A DNA stretch of 64,000 nt. It comes from Halohasta litorea (GTDB lineage: Archaea; Halobacteriota; Halobacteria; Halobacteriales; Haloferacaceae). The translations under genes and the position numbers were made by a program. How positions within the stretch are numbered: the stretch's first letter is position 1; every line of letters begins with the position of its first letter. Positions 7,886 through 17,204 of the stretch are shown piece by piece. The notes beneath the pieces were generated by a model. The model ran no database searches, was not told the DNA's origin, and was given only the letters and a program-made list of their open reading frames with translations. Location of the stretch: contig NZ_JANHDJ010000006.1 in NCBI RefSeq assembly GCF_024494645.1, forward strand, positions 232,995-296,994. Reading direction: 5' to 3'.

Positions 7886-10800
7886 CTACTCCGGCTTTCT
7901 GGCGTCCCTTGCGATCGGCTCTATCTCCGAGAGAACGACGTCCGCTTTCACGTCTGTCCAGCCACTCGCCGACAGCTCCTTCGCGAAGTTCAGCTTTATC
8001 GTGTCTTCACCCGCGTCTCCGCTCTCGACCGTGTGTTCGTACACGAGCGGGACGATCTCGTTCTCAGCAACGCGGGTACTGACCGAGACCCACCCGGAAA
8101 GGCCAGCTTCCTCGCCGAAGTAGATCTTCGAGTACGAATCCGCACTGACCGCCTCACCAGTCCGACCACCCGTTTGTGCCGGTTCCTCGCTTGTGACGCT
8201 CTTCGCCGCGACCGTCTCTTCTGACCCCGCCTCCTCAGCCGTTTCTCCGTGTTCATAGCTGAGTGGCGTTTCCTCCCAGAACGTGGACAACGCTCGCCCC
8301 ACATCATCGGGGTTGGTCATGGCGAACTCTCGCTGCTCCTGTTCCGAGAGGTAGTCGTTGACGCCGTAGAACCCCGAAGATCCGTACCGTTCGTCGAGGA
8401 GGATCCGGACGCCGGTCTCCTCGGAGCCGCGGATCACGCGGCCGAAGGCCTGCCGAACCTTCCGGACTGCGGGAACAGTCAGCGCCGTGTCGAACCCGGA
8501 CCCTTCCATACGGTCGTCGTAGGCGGCTTTGATCGCCCGGATCGTCGGCTGATACGTCGGCAGCAGCGGGATGCCAATCGCAACGACGCAGTGGAGCTTC
8601 CCACCGTCGTAGTCGACGCCCTCTGTGATCGTCCCGCGCGTACTCGTGAAGATGACCGAGTCCCCATCCGCGAAGAACTCCTCAAGCGTCCGGTCGGTCT
8701 CTTGTGAGGAGCTGGACTGGTCCAGATGGAGCCGCTTCGAACTCTGATCCGTTTTGACGAGTTCGTACGCCCACTCGGCTTCGTTGTAGTTCGGCATCGC
8801 GACCAGCACGTTACCGGGGCTCGACGCAACCTGCTTGATGACTCTCGCGTACTCCTGGCGAACCTCCGTCATCTCTAGCGGATCTTGGGTTGGGCTTCCG
8901 CGATTGTTATTGGTGTACTTCGGCAAGTCGCCGATCAGCGACAACCGATTCTCCTCGGGGAACCGAAGCGGGTACTGCTCGAACTCCGATGGCCGCTCAC
9001 CGGGTTTCTCCTCTTCGTCGTCCTCACTCGGGTACGAGACCTCGTCGATACCCACGGCCTCGATGAAGACATCCTCGGGCTTGATGGTCGCGCTCATCAG
9101 CACACCGCCGCCTAACTCGGAGAACACGCCTTGGAGCTCTCGCCGCGGGATACAGTTGAACAGCTGGAGCTTCGGCGTCCACTGGCTGACCCAATCGGGG
9201 TACTCCCCCGGAACGGACTCTTTCGGACTGTGCTCGAGCACCACGTGCCGGTGGTACTCAACGAGGCCTTCGACCGCCCACCGCTTGAAGAAGTCCCCGA
9301 CACCTACACCTTGCGGCGTCCGGTCGTGGATGCCCTCTTCTTCGAGACCCTCATAGACGAATTTGAGGGCGAGCATCACCGGGTAGACCTTTCGGTAGGT
9401 TCCAGCATCGTAGTCAGACTCTCGAACTGTCTCAGTCATGAGCGTGTCCGGATCGTCCGGGTCTTCAGGGTCGGTCAGCGGATGCTCGATATCGTTCAGG
9501 TTCCATCCGTAGTCGACCGCCTGCTCCCACGTCACGTCGTCAAACTCCTTGCCGATGCGCTCGGCCCCGTACCCGAGGATCTTCTCTTTGACGTACCGGA
9601 GGAACCGCTCTACTTCAGAGAGATCCTTCACCGAGACCGAATACCCCGGTATCGTACTCAGCGCCTCCTTCGCGAGTTTCTTCGCCGTGTGCCGCTTCTC
9701 CGTGGACAACCCCGACGACGGCGTCTTCTCGAAATCGCCGTTGGCGTAGTGGCGGGCGATTTCGACATCGGCGATCGCGCGGTCGAGTGTGTAGATATCC
9801 ATCTCATCCGAGAGCATATCTCGGACTCTGGATTCGATCTGGTGTGCCTCGTCGACCACGATGATGGTCTCTTGATCGAGGATGCCCGCCTTCTCTTCTG
9901 TGAGTAGCCGCGTCTGTGGGTCGTACAGGTGGCTGTAGTTCCCCAGCACTACTTCAGCGTCCGACGCGAGGTGCGCCATCGTCTCGTGCGGGCAGATGCC
10001 CCTACTGGCGGCCTTCTCGATCAGCTCGCGCCGGTCGAAGACGTGATCTTCGGCGTCATCGAAACTGAACGGGACAGACGGTCCACCTGCGAAGAACCCA
10101 GCGTAGAACGGGTCGAACTTACCCTGAAGGTCCAACGGCAACTGACCAGTCCCGCGGCGCTCAAGCACTGCCGTGTCGACAACGTCGTTTGTGTGAGGGA
10201 CGTAATCTGGGTAAGGCGTCTCCACCCCATCCACAACGAGGTTATCCGCAGTCTCTGCGCCACCTCTCTCCAGATCTGCCACGATCTGGCGGACGGCCTT
10301 CGCCCGTTCCGGGTCGAATCGGTAGTTCTCTCGGTGTTGCTCGGCCGCTTCCGAGGGATCACTCCAATCGTAATCGTGACGCGAAAAGTCCGGTGGCGTC
10401 ATCCCGTCAGGCCAGTTCAACGGGATATTCGAGTCGAACCGGATCAACTCTGCCGTCATCTCACGGAGATCATCGATCTTCGCCGTAACAGGGTGCCGGT
10501 CGAACGGGGCGGCATCCGTGTAGGCGTACGGGAGCATGTCTGTCCGTCCGCGCATGACCACCGTCGAAACCGGGGATACACCGCTAGCGAGGGACTGGTT
10601 GATCCCCCTCATCTCTTCGATGAACTGCTTGAGTTGCTGTTTTAGCGGCGTCGTCACCACGACACGGGAATACTCGGGGAACGCCCCCTCTTCGCTACGG
10701 TGTTCGCTGAGGTAACTCCGGTCGCGAATCGCGTGGATTCCGGCAGTGACAGCCATCAGCGTCTTCCCAGTCCCACACGCGCCCTCGTGGACGTAGTAGC

Positions 10801-11041
10801 CGTTATCGGCCAGTAGGTCGAGGAACGTGTCTATCGCGTCCACCTGGTCGGAATACGCCGCTTCATACCGAAAATACGGCGTCCACGCTTCGTCCAGCTC
10901 AGACAGGTCGATCGTATCCGACCCACCCGACGAATCCGACCCATCGCTAAGCACGAGCTCGGGTTCCATCGGCTCACCGCCAGTCACCTCTGGAGGTAGT
11001 GGTGGCGGATCTTCCCGGCTCGGATTATTGTCTTGGGGCAT
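7886..11041 (-). CDS. XPD/DinG-family superfamily 2 helicase lacking Fe-S cysteines
   Basis: 1051 residues. Walker A is GACGTGKT (87-94) and the Walker B DEAH box is at 397-400. SATIKPED marks the second RecA domain, and QAFGRVIRGSEETGVRILLDERY is motif VI with the arginine finger. This is the Rad3/XPD/DinG family, normally 5'-3' helicases whose 4Fe-4S domain needs four cysteines. Compared with the paralogue at 42809, cysteine 1 is L170 (DMLPY), cysteine 2 has no equivalent, cysteine 3 is D310 (KFDPFY), and only cysteine 4 (C350, GICPH) remains. The cluster is therefore probably absent, although all NTPase motifs are intact. About 100 residues follow motif VI and its neighbourhood as a beta-rich extra C-terminal domain. 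The ATG at 11041 has a TAATATT element close upstream. Confidence 0.88.
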   Translation of the reverse strand: MPQDNNPSREDPPPLPPEVTGGEPMEPELVLSDGSDSSGGSDTIDLSELDEAWTPYFRYEAAYSDQVDAIDTFLDLLADNGYYVHEGACGTGKTLMAVTAGIHAIRDRSYLSEHRSEEGAFPEYSRVVVTTPLKQQLKQFIEEMRGINQSLASGVSPVSTVVMRGRTDMLPYAYTDAAPFDRHPVTAKIDDLREMTAELIRFDSNIPLNWPDGMTPPDFSRHDYDWSDPSEAAEQHRENYRFDPERAKAVRQIVADLERGGAETADNLVVDGVETPYPDYVPHTNDVVDTAVLERRGTGQLPLDLQGKFDPFYAGFFAGGPSVPFSFDDAEDHVFDRRELIEKAASRGICPHETMAHLASDAEVVLGNYSHLYDPQTRLLTEEKAGILDQETIIVVDEAHQIESRVRDMLSDEMDIYTLDRAIADVEIARHYANGDFEKTPSSGLSTEKRHTAKKLAKEALSTIPGYSVSVKDLSEVERFLRYVKEKILGYGAERIGKEFDDVTWEQAVDYGWNLNDIEHPLTDPEDPDDPDTLMTETVRESDYDAGTYRKVYPVMLALKFVYEGLEEEGIHDRTPQGVGVGDFFKRWAVEGLVEYHRHVVLEHSPKESVPGEYPDWVSQWTPKLQLFNCIPRRELQGVFSELGGGVLMSATIKPEDVFIEAVGIDEVSYPSEDDEEEKPGERPSEFEQYPLRFPEENRLSLIGDLPKYTNNNRGSPTQDPLEMTEVRQEYARVIKQVASSPGNVLVAMPNYNEAEWAYELVKTDQSSKRLHLDQSSSSQETDRTLEEFFADGDSVIFTSTRGTITEGVDYDGGKLHCVVAIGIPLLPTYQPTIRAIKAAYDDRMEGSGFDTALTVPAVRKVRQAFGRVIRGSEETGVRILLDERYGSSGFYGVNDYLSEQEQREFAMTNPDDVGRALSTFWEETPLSYEHGETAEEAGSEETVAAKSVTSEEPAQTGGRTGEAVSADSYSKIYFGEEAGLSGWVSVSTRVAENEIVPLVYEHTVESGDAGEDTIKLNFAKELSASGWTDVKADVVLSEIEPIARDARKPE

Positions 11042-11196
11042 TGTGATACTGAATATTACAACGGCTCCCCTCTTGAAGGTTGTTTGTTTCAGCGGTCTAT
11101 TAGAGTATTTTCGAGCCCTCAGCCGCTCAATCTCTCACTCAGCGAAGCTCAGATCGATTCTCACACCCGAGACCGTGGCACCTCCGCGAAACAGTT

Positions 11197-11868
11197 ATGC
11201 GTGGTAGTCGAGTCGGTGGATGTACATTGCCGATCTCCATCCCGCCGTGGCTATCCCAGCTTTACTACCTCCTCACAGCTCCTGGCGTGGTCATCCACGA
11301 ATTAGCCCACAAGCATACCGCAGAAGACCTCGGCCTCGCCATTGCTGAATATCGGCTCTTCAAGTTCGGTAGCCCGGCAGGATACGTGAAACACGAGACG
11401 CCTAGGACGTACCGCGGTATCCTCGCAGTATCAGCAGCTCCGTTCCTGTTGAACACGATGCTCGCTTTTAGCCTGTACCTCGCGATCGGCATCTCAATCC
11501 ACTACACAAGTCTCGAGTCTCTATCCTACCTCCAAATCGCCCTCCTATGCGGAGGCTTCTGGATTGCCCTCTCGTCGAGTCTCCACGCCTTCCCGAGCGC
11601 ACAGGACATCTCCAACATCAACACAGCGGCCAAGGCGAGATGGGCGAACACACCGTTGGGGAGTCGCGGGGTTCTTGCCATCCTCGCCATGCCGATATTC
11701 CTCCTCAAGCACCCGTCTGTCGTTTTCTCCCTCCCGCTTGTGGGCGTACTGCTGCTTCTTGACCGGGCAAGAGCCATCGGATCTCACTTCCTCTTTGCTG
11801 GAGCCGTCATCGCGACCGCGTTGTACACTCTCGACATCATCTATCCGTTCCTCGCGACAGCCATCTGA
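11197..11868 (+). CDS. HExxH membrane zinc-metalloprotease-like protein
   Basis: 223 residues, strongly hydrophobic. APGVVIHELAHKHTAEDLGL (residues 28-47) holds the HExxH motif (H34, E35, H38) inside a membrane segment, as in M50/site-2 protease-like and related DUF3267-type haloarchaeal proteins. A second conserved-looking region, LHAFPSAQDISN (around residue 128), could supply a further metal ligand (D136). About six membrane segments are visible. The start is uncertain: ATG 11197 gives a polar octapeptide before the hydrophobic part, and a TTG at 11227 is an alternative. It lies 41 bases ahead of a presenilin-like gene on the same strand, and the two may be co-expressed. Confidence 0.7.
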   Translation: MRGSRVGGCTLPISIPPWLSQLYYLLTAPGVVIHELAHKHTAEDLGLAIAEYRLFKFGSPAGYVKHETPRTYRGILAVSAAPFLLNTMLAFSLYLAIGISIHYTSLESLSYLQIALLCGGFWIALSSSLHAFPSAQDISNINTAAKARWANTPLGSRGVLAILAMPIFLLKHPSVVFSLPLVGVLLLLDRARAIGSHFLFAGAVIATALYTLDIIYPFLATAI

Positions 11869-11909
11869 GAGCCAGTTTCATAACACCTCGTTGTGAAGCA
11901 GAGACCACA

Positions 11910-12662
11910 ATGGCCGAATCGAGCACGATCCAGAGCCACTCATATTCGCTTTACACACCCGGTGGACGTCGCACGCTCTTCGTCTCCCTCATCAGTATCG
12001 CGATTTTCACCCCCACGCTTCTAACGGAGTATCTTGAACCGGTTGTGACGTTCTTCCCGATCGTCGCGTTGGTCGCCATCGCGATGGTTCGAACCGGGTG
12101 GCCAGCAGCCATCCCCACGTGGACCATCTTCAACATTTTCAGTGTCTATTTGATGATCTACGCCGGCTATTCGTTCGGGACGAAGCTCCCAGCTACACTC
12201 CTCATCCTCTTTCTTCTCGGGATGCTGGTGTACGATCTGATCGGTGTGAAGGGTGGCCAGATGCAATCAATGGCCGCGAAGATGATCTCATACGGGATTC
12301 CGATCTTTATCCTCGTGCCTCACTCCAAGACCTTCTCGTTCGAGAAGTTCCGAGAGATTGTCTCTGAGGAGGGATTAGAAGGTCTCCACGGTTCGGATCA
12401 TGGCATCTCGATGCTGGGGATCGGCGATGGATTCCTTCCGGGCGCGCTCGCAGTTAGCGCCGGGGCGTACGGTGCTGCCGCTCAGTTTGGCGCACTATCG
12501 ATCACCCTCCCGCAGTTCACAACCGCCCTCGGCGGCATCATTGGCCTCGGGCTTCTCATGTGGGCGGAACTTCCGAAGGCGATCGCCGCGCTCATCGTCT
12601 CCGTCCCCGGCGCACTGATCGGATTCGGAGTCGGCCTGCTCGTTGAAACTCTCGTCTTCTAG
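11910..12662 (+). CDS. Presenilin/SPP-like intramembrane aspartyl protease
   Basis: 250 residues with about nine hydrophobic segments. The two catalytic motifs of the GxGD family are present: YD (Y108, D109) in LGMLVYDLIGVKG and GxGD (G170-D173) in MLGIGDGFLPGAL. The third motif, PAL, may be the PGAL of SVPGALIGF (233-236), a small deviation. Archaeal presenilin homologues cleave type II membrane peptides within the bilayer. TTTCATAA about 32 bases before the ATG may be its promoter. Its place next to the HExxH membrane protease suggests a membrane-protein-processing pair. Confidence 0.8.
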   Translation: MAESSTIQSHSYSLYTPGGRRTLFVSLISIAIFTPTLLTEYLEPVVTFFPIVALVAIAMVRTGWPAAIPTWTIFNIFSVYLMIYAGYSFGTKLPATLLILFLLGMLVYDLIGVKGGQMQSMAAKMISYGIPIFILVPHSKTFSFEKFREIVSEEGLEGLHGSDHGISMLGIGDGFLPGALAVSAGAYGAAAQFGALSITLPQFTTALGGIIGLGLLMWAELPKAIAALIVSVPGALIGFGVGLLVETLVF

Positions 12663-12684
12663 AAATTCACGGAGGGCTAAACGC

Positions 12685-13218
12685 CTACAGGTCGCCCGGC
12701 ATGTGGCCCGACCCACCATCGCGATCGCGATTGTCGAAATCTGACCCGCTGACCAGAATATCTGACCGTGAGAGGACTCCAAGGATGTCTGAAAACGGCG
12801 TCCCGAACATCTGGACAAGATCCGAGCCACACTCAGCGTAGTTTTTGTCCTGGATTTCGACACTCTCCAGAACAGGCGATTCTGCCTTTTTTCGGTCCAC
12901 CACGGCTTCCAGCGCGTCGATGCTCTCAACTAAGCACTGTAGCGGATCGTGGTAATCTCGCGATTCGTATTCCAGTTCCAACGAAGTTGATCCCACGTTC
13001 GTCATCTGGGGCAATTCGTCGAACTCTCTCATCTTCCGCTGTGTGAATATCTGGCCGAAAACACGACCCCGTATTTCGAACATCTGTAGCCACATCGACA
13101 ACGGCGGTGTAACGCTACGCGCCGGAATAAAATGGGCAGATACCACAGGTGGGCGAGAATACGAGACTACATTCTCATGTAGATCCGGTTCACTTCCAGG
13201 TCCATACCTATTCTCCAT
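12685..13218 (-). CDS. Unknown soluble protein, 177 residues
   Basis: Convergent to the presenilin-like gene. The N-terminus is polar and the middle reads like a mixed alpha/beta domain (RVFGQIFTQRKMREFDELPQM, STSLELEYESRDYHDPLQCLVESIDALEAVVD). The C-terminus is Gly/Asp-rich. Two cysteines are present but do not make a motif. On the minus strand TTTATA (about 13252-13247) lies about 32 bases before this ATG, which supports the long start. I recognise no family. Confidence 0.55.
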   Translation of the reverse strand: MENRYGPGSEPDLHENVVSYSRPPVVSAHFIPARSVTPPLSMWLQMFEIRGRVFGQIFTQRKMREFDELPQMTNVGSTSLELEYESRDYHDPLQCLVESIDALEAVVDRKKAESPVLESVEIQDKNYAECGSDLVQMFGTPFSDILGVLSRSDILVSGSDFDNRDRDGGSGHMPGDL

Positions 13219-13567
13219 CGTTCTAACTTTTGCTTTTCATTGAGAATATAAATAGACTCCGGAGAAATCAAACGAACGTAAAATGATTTGAAATGACAGC
13301 ACAGGTAATTTTTATACAACGATGGTAAAGTGAGTTGATTAGTGATTTAACTAGACACTTAACCACAAGTGATACAACCACTCCGCGAGAATGACTCGAT
13401 GATAGCCTATGTACCAAGCCAAATCTCCACTGATTGCTTCGGAGTAATCTGTAGGGTGAGGCCCCAACGGCTACGAACTATGAAAACACAGACAACCAAC
13501 CTATATGGCTGGAACCGACCAGCCTCCGTAGGTGACGCTCACCTACGTCAACCGCCACAGATTGCCC
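13219..13567. promoter_or_regulatory. AT-rich intergenic region with divergent promoters
   Basis: No gene seen. The left edge carries the minus-strand TATA for the 12685-13218 gene. The middle is AT-rich, with a TTTTTATAC element at 13308-13316. The right part holds the ribonucleotide reductase control region described separately. Confidence 0.45.
13501..13547 (+). promoter_or_regulatory. Ribonucleotide reductase promoter with two adjacent palindromes
   Basis: CTATAT at 13501 predicts transcript start near 13528. Two perfect inverted repeats follow: GGCTGG/CCAGCC (13507-13524, 6-base spacer) and CGTAGGTGA/TCACCTACG (13527-13547, 3-base loop). They fit operators for a repressor over the start site, or hairpins in the short leader before the ATG at 13568. 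Confidence 0.5.
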
Positions 13568-16500
13568 ATGAACACGTCTGACTCACCAGACCTCCCGATC
13601 AAGCGGGAAGAAGCCGATACACTAGCTGAAACGCTCACAGACAACGCCTACTACAACATCCTGCCCGCTCGGTATCTTCGGAAGAACGCCGAGGGCGAGG
13701 CTGTTGAGGCACCTGAAGAACTGTTCGAGCGAGTCGCGCGCAACGTCGCTCTCGCAGAGGCAGTCTTCGAGGCCGACAACCTCGGCGTCGACGTGACTGT
13801 CACGCCCGACCAGATCAAGCCGGACCACCCGCGACGTGACGAACTCGCCGCAGAGGTCTTCGGTAAGGGGACCAAGGCCACTGACGACGCCGAGACGCTC
13901 CTAAGCGTCTACAACGTCAACAAGTTCGCCTACGACACGGTCGTCCCCGAGCTCCCGGATGAACTTCGCAATCACGTCGAGTCGAAAGCGACTGCCTTCC
14001 AGGAGAAGATGGAAGAGCTGTCGTTCATGCCGAACTCGCCCACGCTGATGAATGCCGGAGACGAACTCCAGCAACTCTCTGCGTGCTTCGTCAACAGCCC
14101 CGGCGACGACATCTCCGACATCCACCACACCGCAAAGGAGGCCGCAGAGGTCTTCCAGAGCGGTGGTGGTCAGGGGTATGCGTTCTGGAAACTCCGCCCA
14201 TACGGCGACGCCGTCGGTTCGACCGGCGGGATCGCCTCCGGGCCGATTACGTTCATGCGAACGTACGACCAACTCTGCGAGACAATCGCGCAGGGTGGAG
14301 CTCGCCGTGGCGCACAGATGGGCGTCATGCGAATCTCCCACCCGGATGTCATCCAGTTCATCCACGCGAAGAACAAGGACGTCTCACTCGCCCACTCGCT
14401 GCGGCTGAACGATCCCGACGACTTCACCCACAACTCCTTCAAGGACGCACTTGGTGAAGCTCGCGAACTCATCGACGACGAAGGCCGTGTGCCGGAACAC
14501 CTCCGGAACGCGGTCGAGGGCCACCTCTCGAACTTCAACATCAGCGTCGGCATCACCGACGACTTCATGGAGGCTCTAGAGGCGGGCGAGGAATTCGCCT
14601 TCACCAACCCCCGAACCGAGGAGCCGCACGTCGCGACTCCCGAAACGAAGGAACTCTACGAGATGTTCGGCCTCGGCGAGCACGTAGAAGCCGGAGAGGT
14701 CCTCTCCATCCCCGCACAGGAACTGTGGGACGACATGATCGAGGGCGCTCACGAGAACGGCGAGCCGGGCGTCATCTACCTTGAGCGAGTGAACAAGGAA
14801 CACTCGTTTGATGTCGAAGAACACCCGGACCACCGCATCCTCGCGACGAACCCCTGCCTGACCGGAGAGATGAAAGTCGAACTGGCGGACGGCGAGACCG
14901 CCACCATCGGCGAGTTGGCAGAGGCGGGCGGTCGGGTTGATGTCTTATCGCGAAACAACCGAGAAGTCGTCACCCGATCTGCGAGAGCGTTCCAGACCAA
15001 GACAGACGCCGACATCGTCAAGGTCGCAACCGAATCTGGAACGGCCATCCGCGTCACCCCGGATCACGAACTGCGGAGTGCCGACGGGAAGTGGGTCAAA
15101 GCAGAGGACCTCTCGGCAGGAGACGCAATCGTCTCTCTGTCGAAGCCCCTCGCCACCCAGCAGGGAGCGGAGTACGAAACCGTCGCGAAGACTGTCGAGA
15201 GTGTCACCCTCGACGGGACGGCCGATGTCTACGACCTCACCGTCGAAGGCACCCACAACTTCTTCGCCAGCGTATCCGGCGAAGAGGGACTCAACGTCCA
15301 CAATTGCGGCGAACAGCCGCTTGAGGAGTACGAGTCGTGTAACCTCGGGCACATCAACCTCTCGACGATCGCAGACCTCAACGCGCCCGACTGGCGTGTG
15401 TGGTCCGCAGAGAACGCAGCCGACTACGACTCTCACGAGGTGGCTGTCGGTGCGTTCCTCAACGAAGCCATCGACTACGAAGAGTTCGACGAGCGGATCG
15501 ACTACGGTACTCGGTTCCTCGAGAACGTCGTCACGATGTCGGACTTCCCGGTCGAGAAGATCGAAGAGACCGTCCGCGACATGCGGAAGATCGGTCTGGG
15601 CATCATGGGACTCGCCCAACTCTACATCCAACTCGGAATTCGATACGGGTCCGACGAGGGTAACGAGGTCGCCCGTCAGCTGATGACCCACATCAACCAC
15701 GAGTCGAAGCAGGCGTCTCACCAGCTCGCAGAGGAACGAGGCGTGTTCAACGACTGGAGCGACTCGAAGTACGCGAACCCCACGGAATACCGTGAGTGGT
15801 TCGAACACCACACCGGCCTCGACGCCGACGAGTGGGAGGATGGCTTCCCCATCCGTAACCACAACACGACGACGATCGCGCCCACGGGCACGACCTCGAT
15901 GATCGGGAACACGACCGGCGGCTGTGAACCCATCTACAACGTCGCGTTCTACAAGAACGTCTCCGACGACGTCCAGGGCGACGAGATGCTCGTCGAGTTC
16001 GACGACTACTTCCTCCGGACCTTGGAGGAAAACGACATCGACGTCGATTCTGTCAAGCGTGAAGCGCAAGAGCAGATGGCGAACAACGAGTTCGATGGCG
16101 TGGACGGCCTCGACAGCGTCCCCGACGCAATCGGCGAACTGTTCGTCGTCACGGGCGACCTCACGGGAATCGAACACGCGGCGGTCCAGTGTGCCTGCCA
16201 AGAGGGCGTCGACTCGGCGATCTCGAAGACGTGTAACTTCCCCAACGACGCAAGCGCGGCCGACATGGAGGAAGTGTACCGCTACATCTACGACCACGGT
16301 GGAAAGGGCGTCACCGTCTACCGCGACGGCACTCGCTCGAAGCAGGTCCTCACGACCCGCGCGAAAAACGCCGAGTTCGCAGACGAAACAGAAGCGGCCG
16401 AAACCCTCGTCGAGCAGATCAGCGACGTGTTCGGCGGCATCGAAGCGTTCCTCAAGAACGAGGATGTCCAACAGGCGGTCGACACGGAGATCGCAAACAT

Positions 16501-17143
16501 CCTCGAGGCGAGCGAACAGCCCCGCATCGACTACAGCCATCGGAGCCCGCGCCCCGACTCTCTCGCGGGCGTCACCCAACGGATCGAAACGGGATACGGG
16601 AAGGTGTACGTCACCATCAACGAGGACGAGAACGGCCGGCCGTTCGAGCTGTTCGCGAACATCGGCCACTCCGGTGGCTACACCAACTCCTTCACGGAGG
16701 CACTCGCGAAGGTCATCTCGACGGCGCTCCGCTCGGGCGTCGACCCCGAGGAAATCGTCGACGAACTCCGCGGAACCCGAAGTCCAAAAATCGCGTGGGA
16801 CAAAAGCGAGCAGATCCAGTCGATTCCGGACGCAATCGGCACTGCGCTCCACCGGGCGCTCACGGGAGACATCGATCGGAACACCCCCAAACAGCAGAAC
16901 CTCTCAGACGTGGACAACAGCCCCGACGCGGACGCTGTTGACACCACACCGTCAGAGAAGACGGACGGTGGGAGCTCCGTCACAGAGGAACCAGCGGCCG
17001 GAACAGAGGGCGTCAGTAAAGACGCCACTCAGGAACTCATCGCGGCCGGCGAGTCCCCCGAGTGTACCGAGTGCGGCGGGATGAGCCTCTACTACTCCGA
17101 AGGCTGCAAGACGTGCGAGTCCTGCGGCTGGTCAGAGTGCTAA
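13568..17143 (+). CDS. nrdJ: Adenosylcobalamin-dependent (class II) ribonucleotide reductase with intein
   Basis: 1191 residues from ATG 13568 (a GTG at 13532 lies inside a hairpin and is less likely). It reduces ribonucleotides to deoxyribonucleotides. Visible hallmarks are MPNSPTLMNAG, LSACFVNSPGDDISDI, the GGGQGYAFWKLRP loop, NPC|GEQPLEEYESCNLG with the radical-relay cysteine, and APTGTTSMIGNTTGGCEP. The C-terminal tail CTECGG...CKTCESCGWSEC carries zinc-ribbon and redox cysteines, as in NrdJ. A 150-residue intein interrupts the active-site motif between NP and C; the spliced enzyme would be 1041 residues. Class II enzymes work with or without oxygen and need B12. Carriage on the element gives it an independent dNTP supply. 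Confidence 0.93.
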   Translation: MNTSDSPDLPIKREEADTLAETLTDNAYYNILPARYLRKNAEGEAVEAPEELFERVARNVALAEAVFEADNLGVDVTVTPDQIKPDHPRRDELAAEVFGKGTKATDDAETLLSVYNVNKFAYDTVVPELPDELRNHVESKATAFQEKMEELSFMPNSPTLMNAGDELQQLSACFVNSPGDDISDIHHTAKEAAEVFQSGGGQGYAFWKLRPYGDAVGSTGGIASGPITFMRTYDQLCETIAQGGARRGAQMGVMRISHPDVIQFIHAKNKDVSLAHSLRLNDPDDFTHNSFKDALGEARELIDDEGRVPEHLRNAVEGHLSNFNISVGITDDFMEALEAGEEFAFTNPRTEEPHVATPETKELYEMFGLGEHVEAGEVLSIPAQELWDDMIEGAHENGEPGVIYLERVNKEHSFDVEEHPDHRILATNPCLTGEMKVELADGETATIGELAEAGGRVDVLSRNNREVVTRSARAFQTKTDADIVKVATESGTAIRVTPDHELRSADGKWVKAEDLSAGDAIVSLSKPLATQQGAEYETVAKTVESVTLDGTADVYDLTVEGTHNFFASVSGEEGLNVHNCGEQPLEEYESCNLGHINLSTIADLNAPDWRVWSAENAADYDSHEVAVGAFLNEAIDYEEFDERIDYGTRFLENVVTMSDFPVEKIEETVRDMRKIGLGIMGLAQLYIQLGIRYGSDEGNEVARQLMTHINHESKQASHQLAEERGVFNDWSDSKYANPTEYREWFEHHTGLDADEWEDGFPIRNHNTTTIAPTGTTSMIGNTTGGCEPIYNVAFYKNVSDDVQGDEMLVEFDDYFLRTLEENDIDVDSVKREAQEQMANNEFDGVDGLDSVPDAIGELFVVTGDLTGIEHAAVQCACQEGVDSAISKTCNFPNDASAADMEEVYRYIYDHGGKGVTVYRDGTRSKQVLTTRAKNAEFADETEAAETLVEQISDVFGGIEAFLKNEDVQQAVDTEIANILEASEQPRIDYSHRSPRPDSLAGVTQRIETGYGKVYVTINEDENGRPFELFANIGHSGGYTNSFTEALAKVISTALRSGVDPEEIVDELRGTRSPKIAWDKSEQIQSIPDAIGTALHRALTGDIDRNTPKQQNLSDVDNSPDADAVDTTPSEKTDGGSSVTEEPAAGTEGVSKDATQELIAAGESPECTECGGMSLYYSEGCKTCESCGWSEC
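14855..15304 (+). mobile_element. Mini-intein in the RNR active-site motif
   Basis: 150 residues in frame. It starts with Cys (CLTGEMKVELADG, block A). TPDHELR is block B with the T-x-x-H motif. VYDLTVEGTHNFFASV is block F and NVHN is block G, followed by Cys+1 of the extein (CGEQPL). No LAGLIDADG motif or other homing nuclease domain is present, so it should splice but not home by itself. Confidence 0.92.
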
Positions 17144-17159
17144 ACTAGCATCTCTCATC

Positions 17160-17175
17160 TACCTTTTTAGAACAG
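17160..17175 (+). terminator. T-rich terminator after RNR
   Basis: ACCTTTTTAG at 17161-17170, 17 bases after the RNR stop, matches an archaeal oligo-T terminator. It separates convergent genes. Confidence 0.35.
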
Positions 17176-17204
17176 GCGAACCTCAACCGCCAAGTGTGGG
17201 GTCT

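Noticed and set aside
13260..13567. Cobalamin riboswitch before the B12-dependent RNR
   Set aside because: No conserved B12-box-like sequence is visible, and the predicted leader is too short. Two plain palindromes explain the structure.
14945..16852. 635-codon antisense ORF in RNR
   Set aside because: An artefact of high-GC third positions. The RNR frame carries all catalytic motifs.
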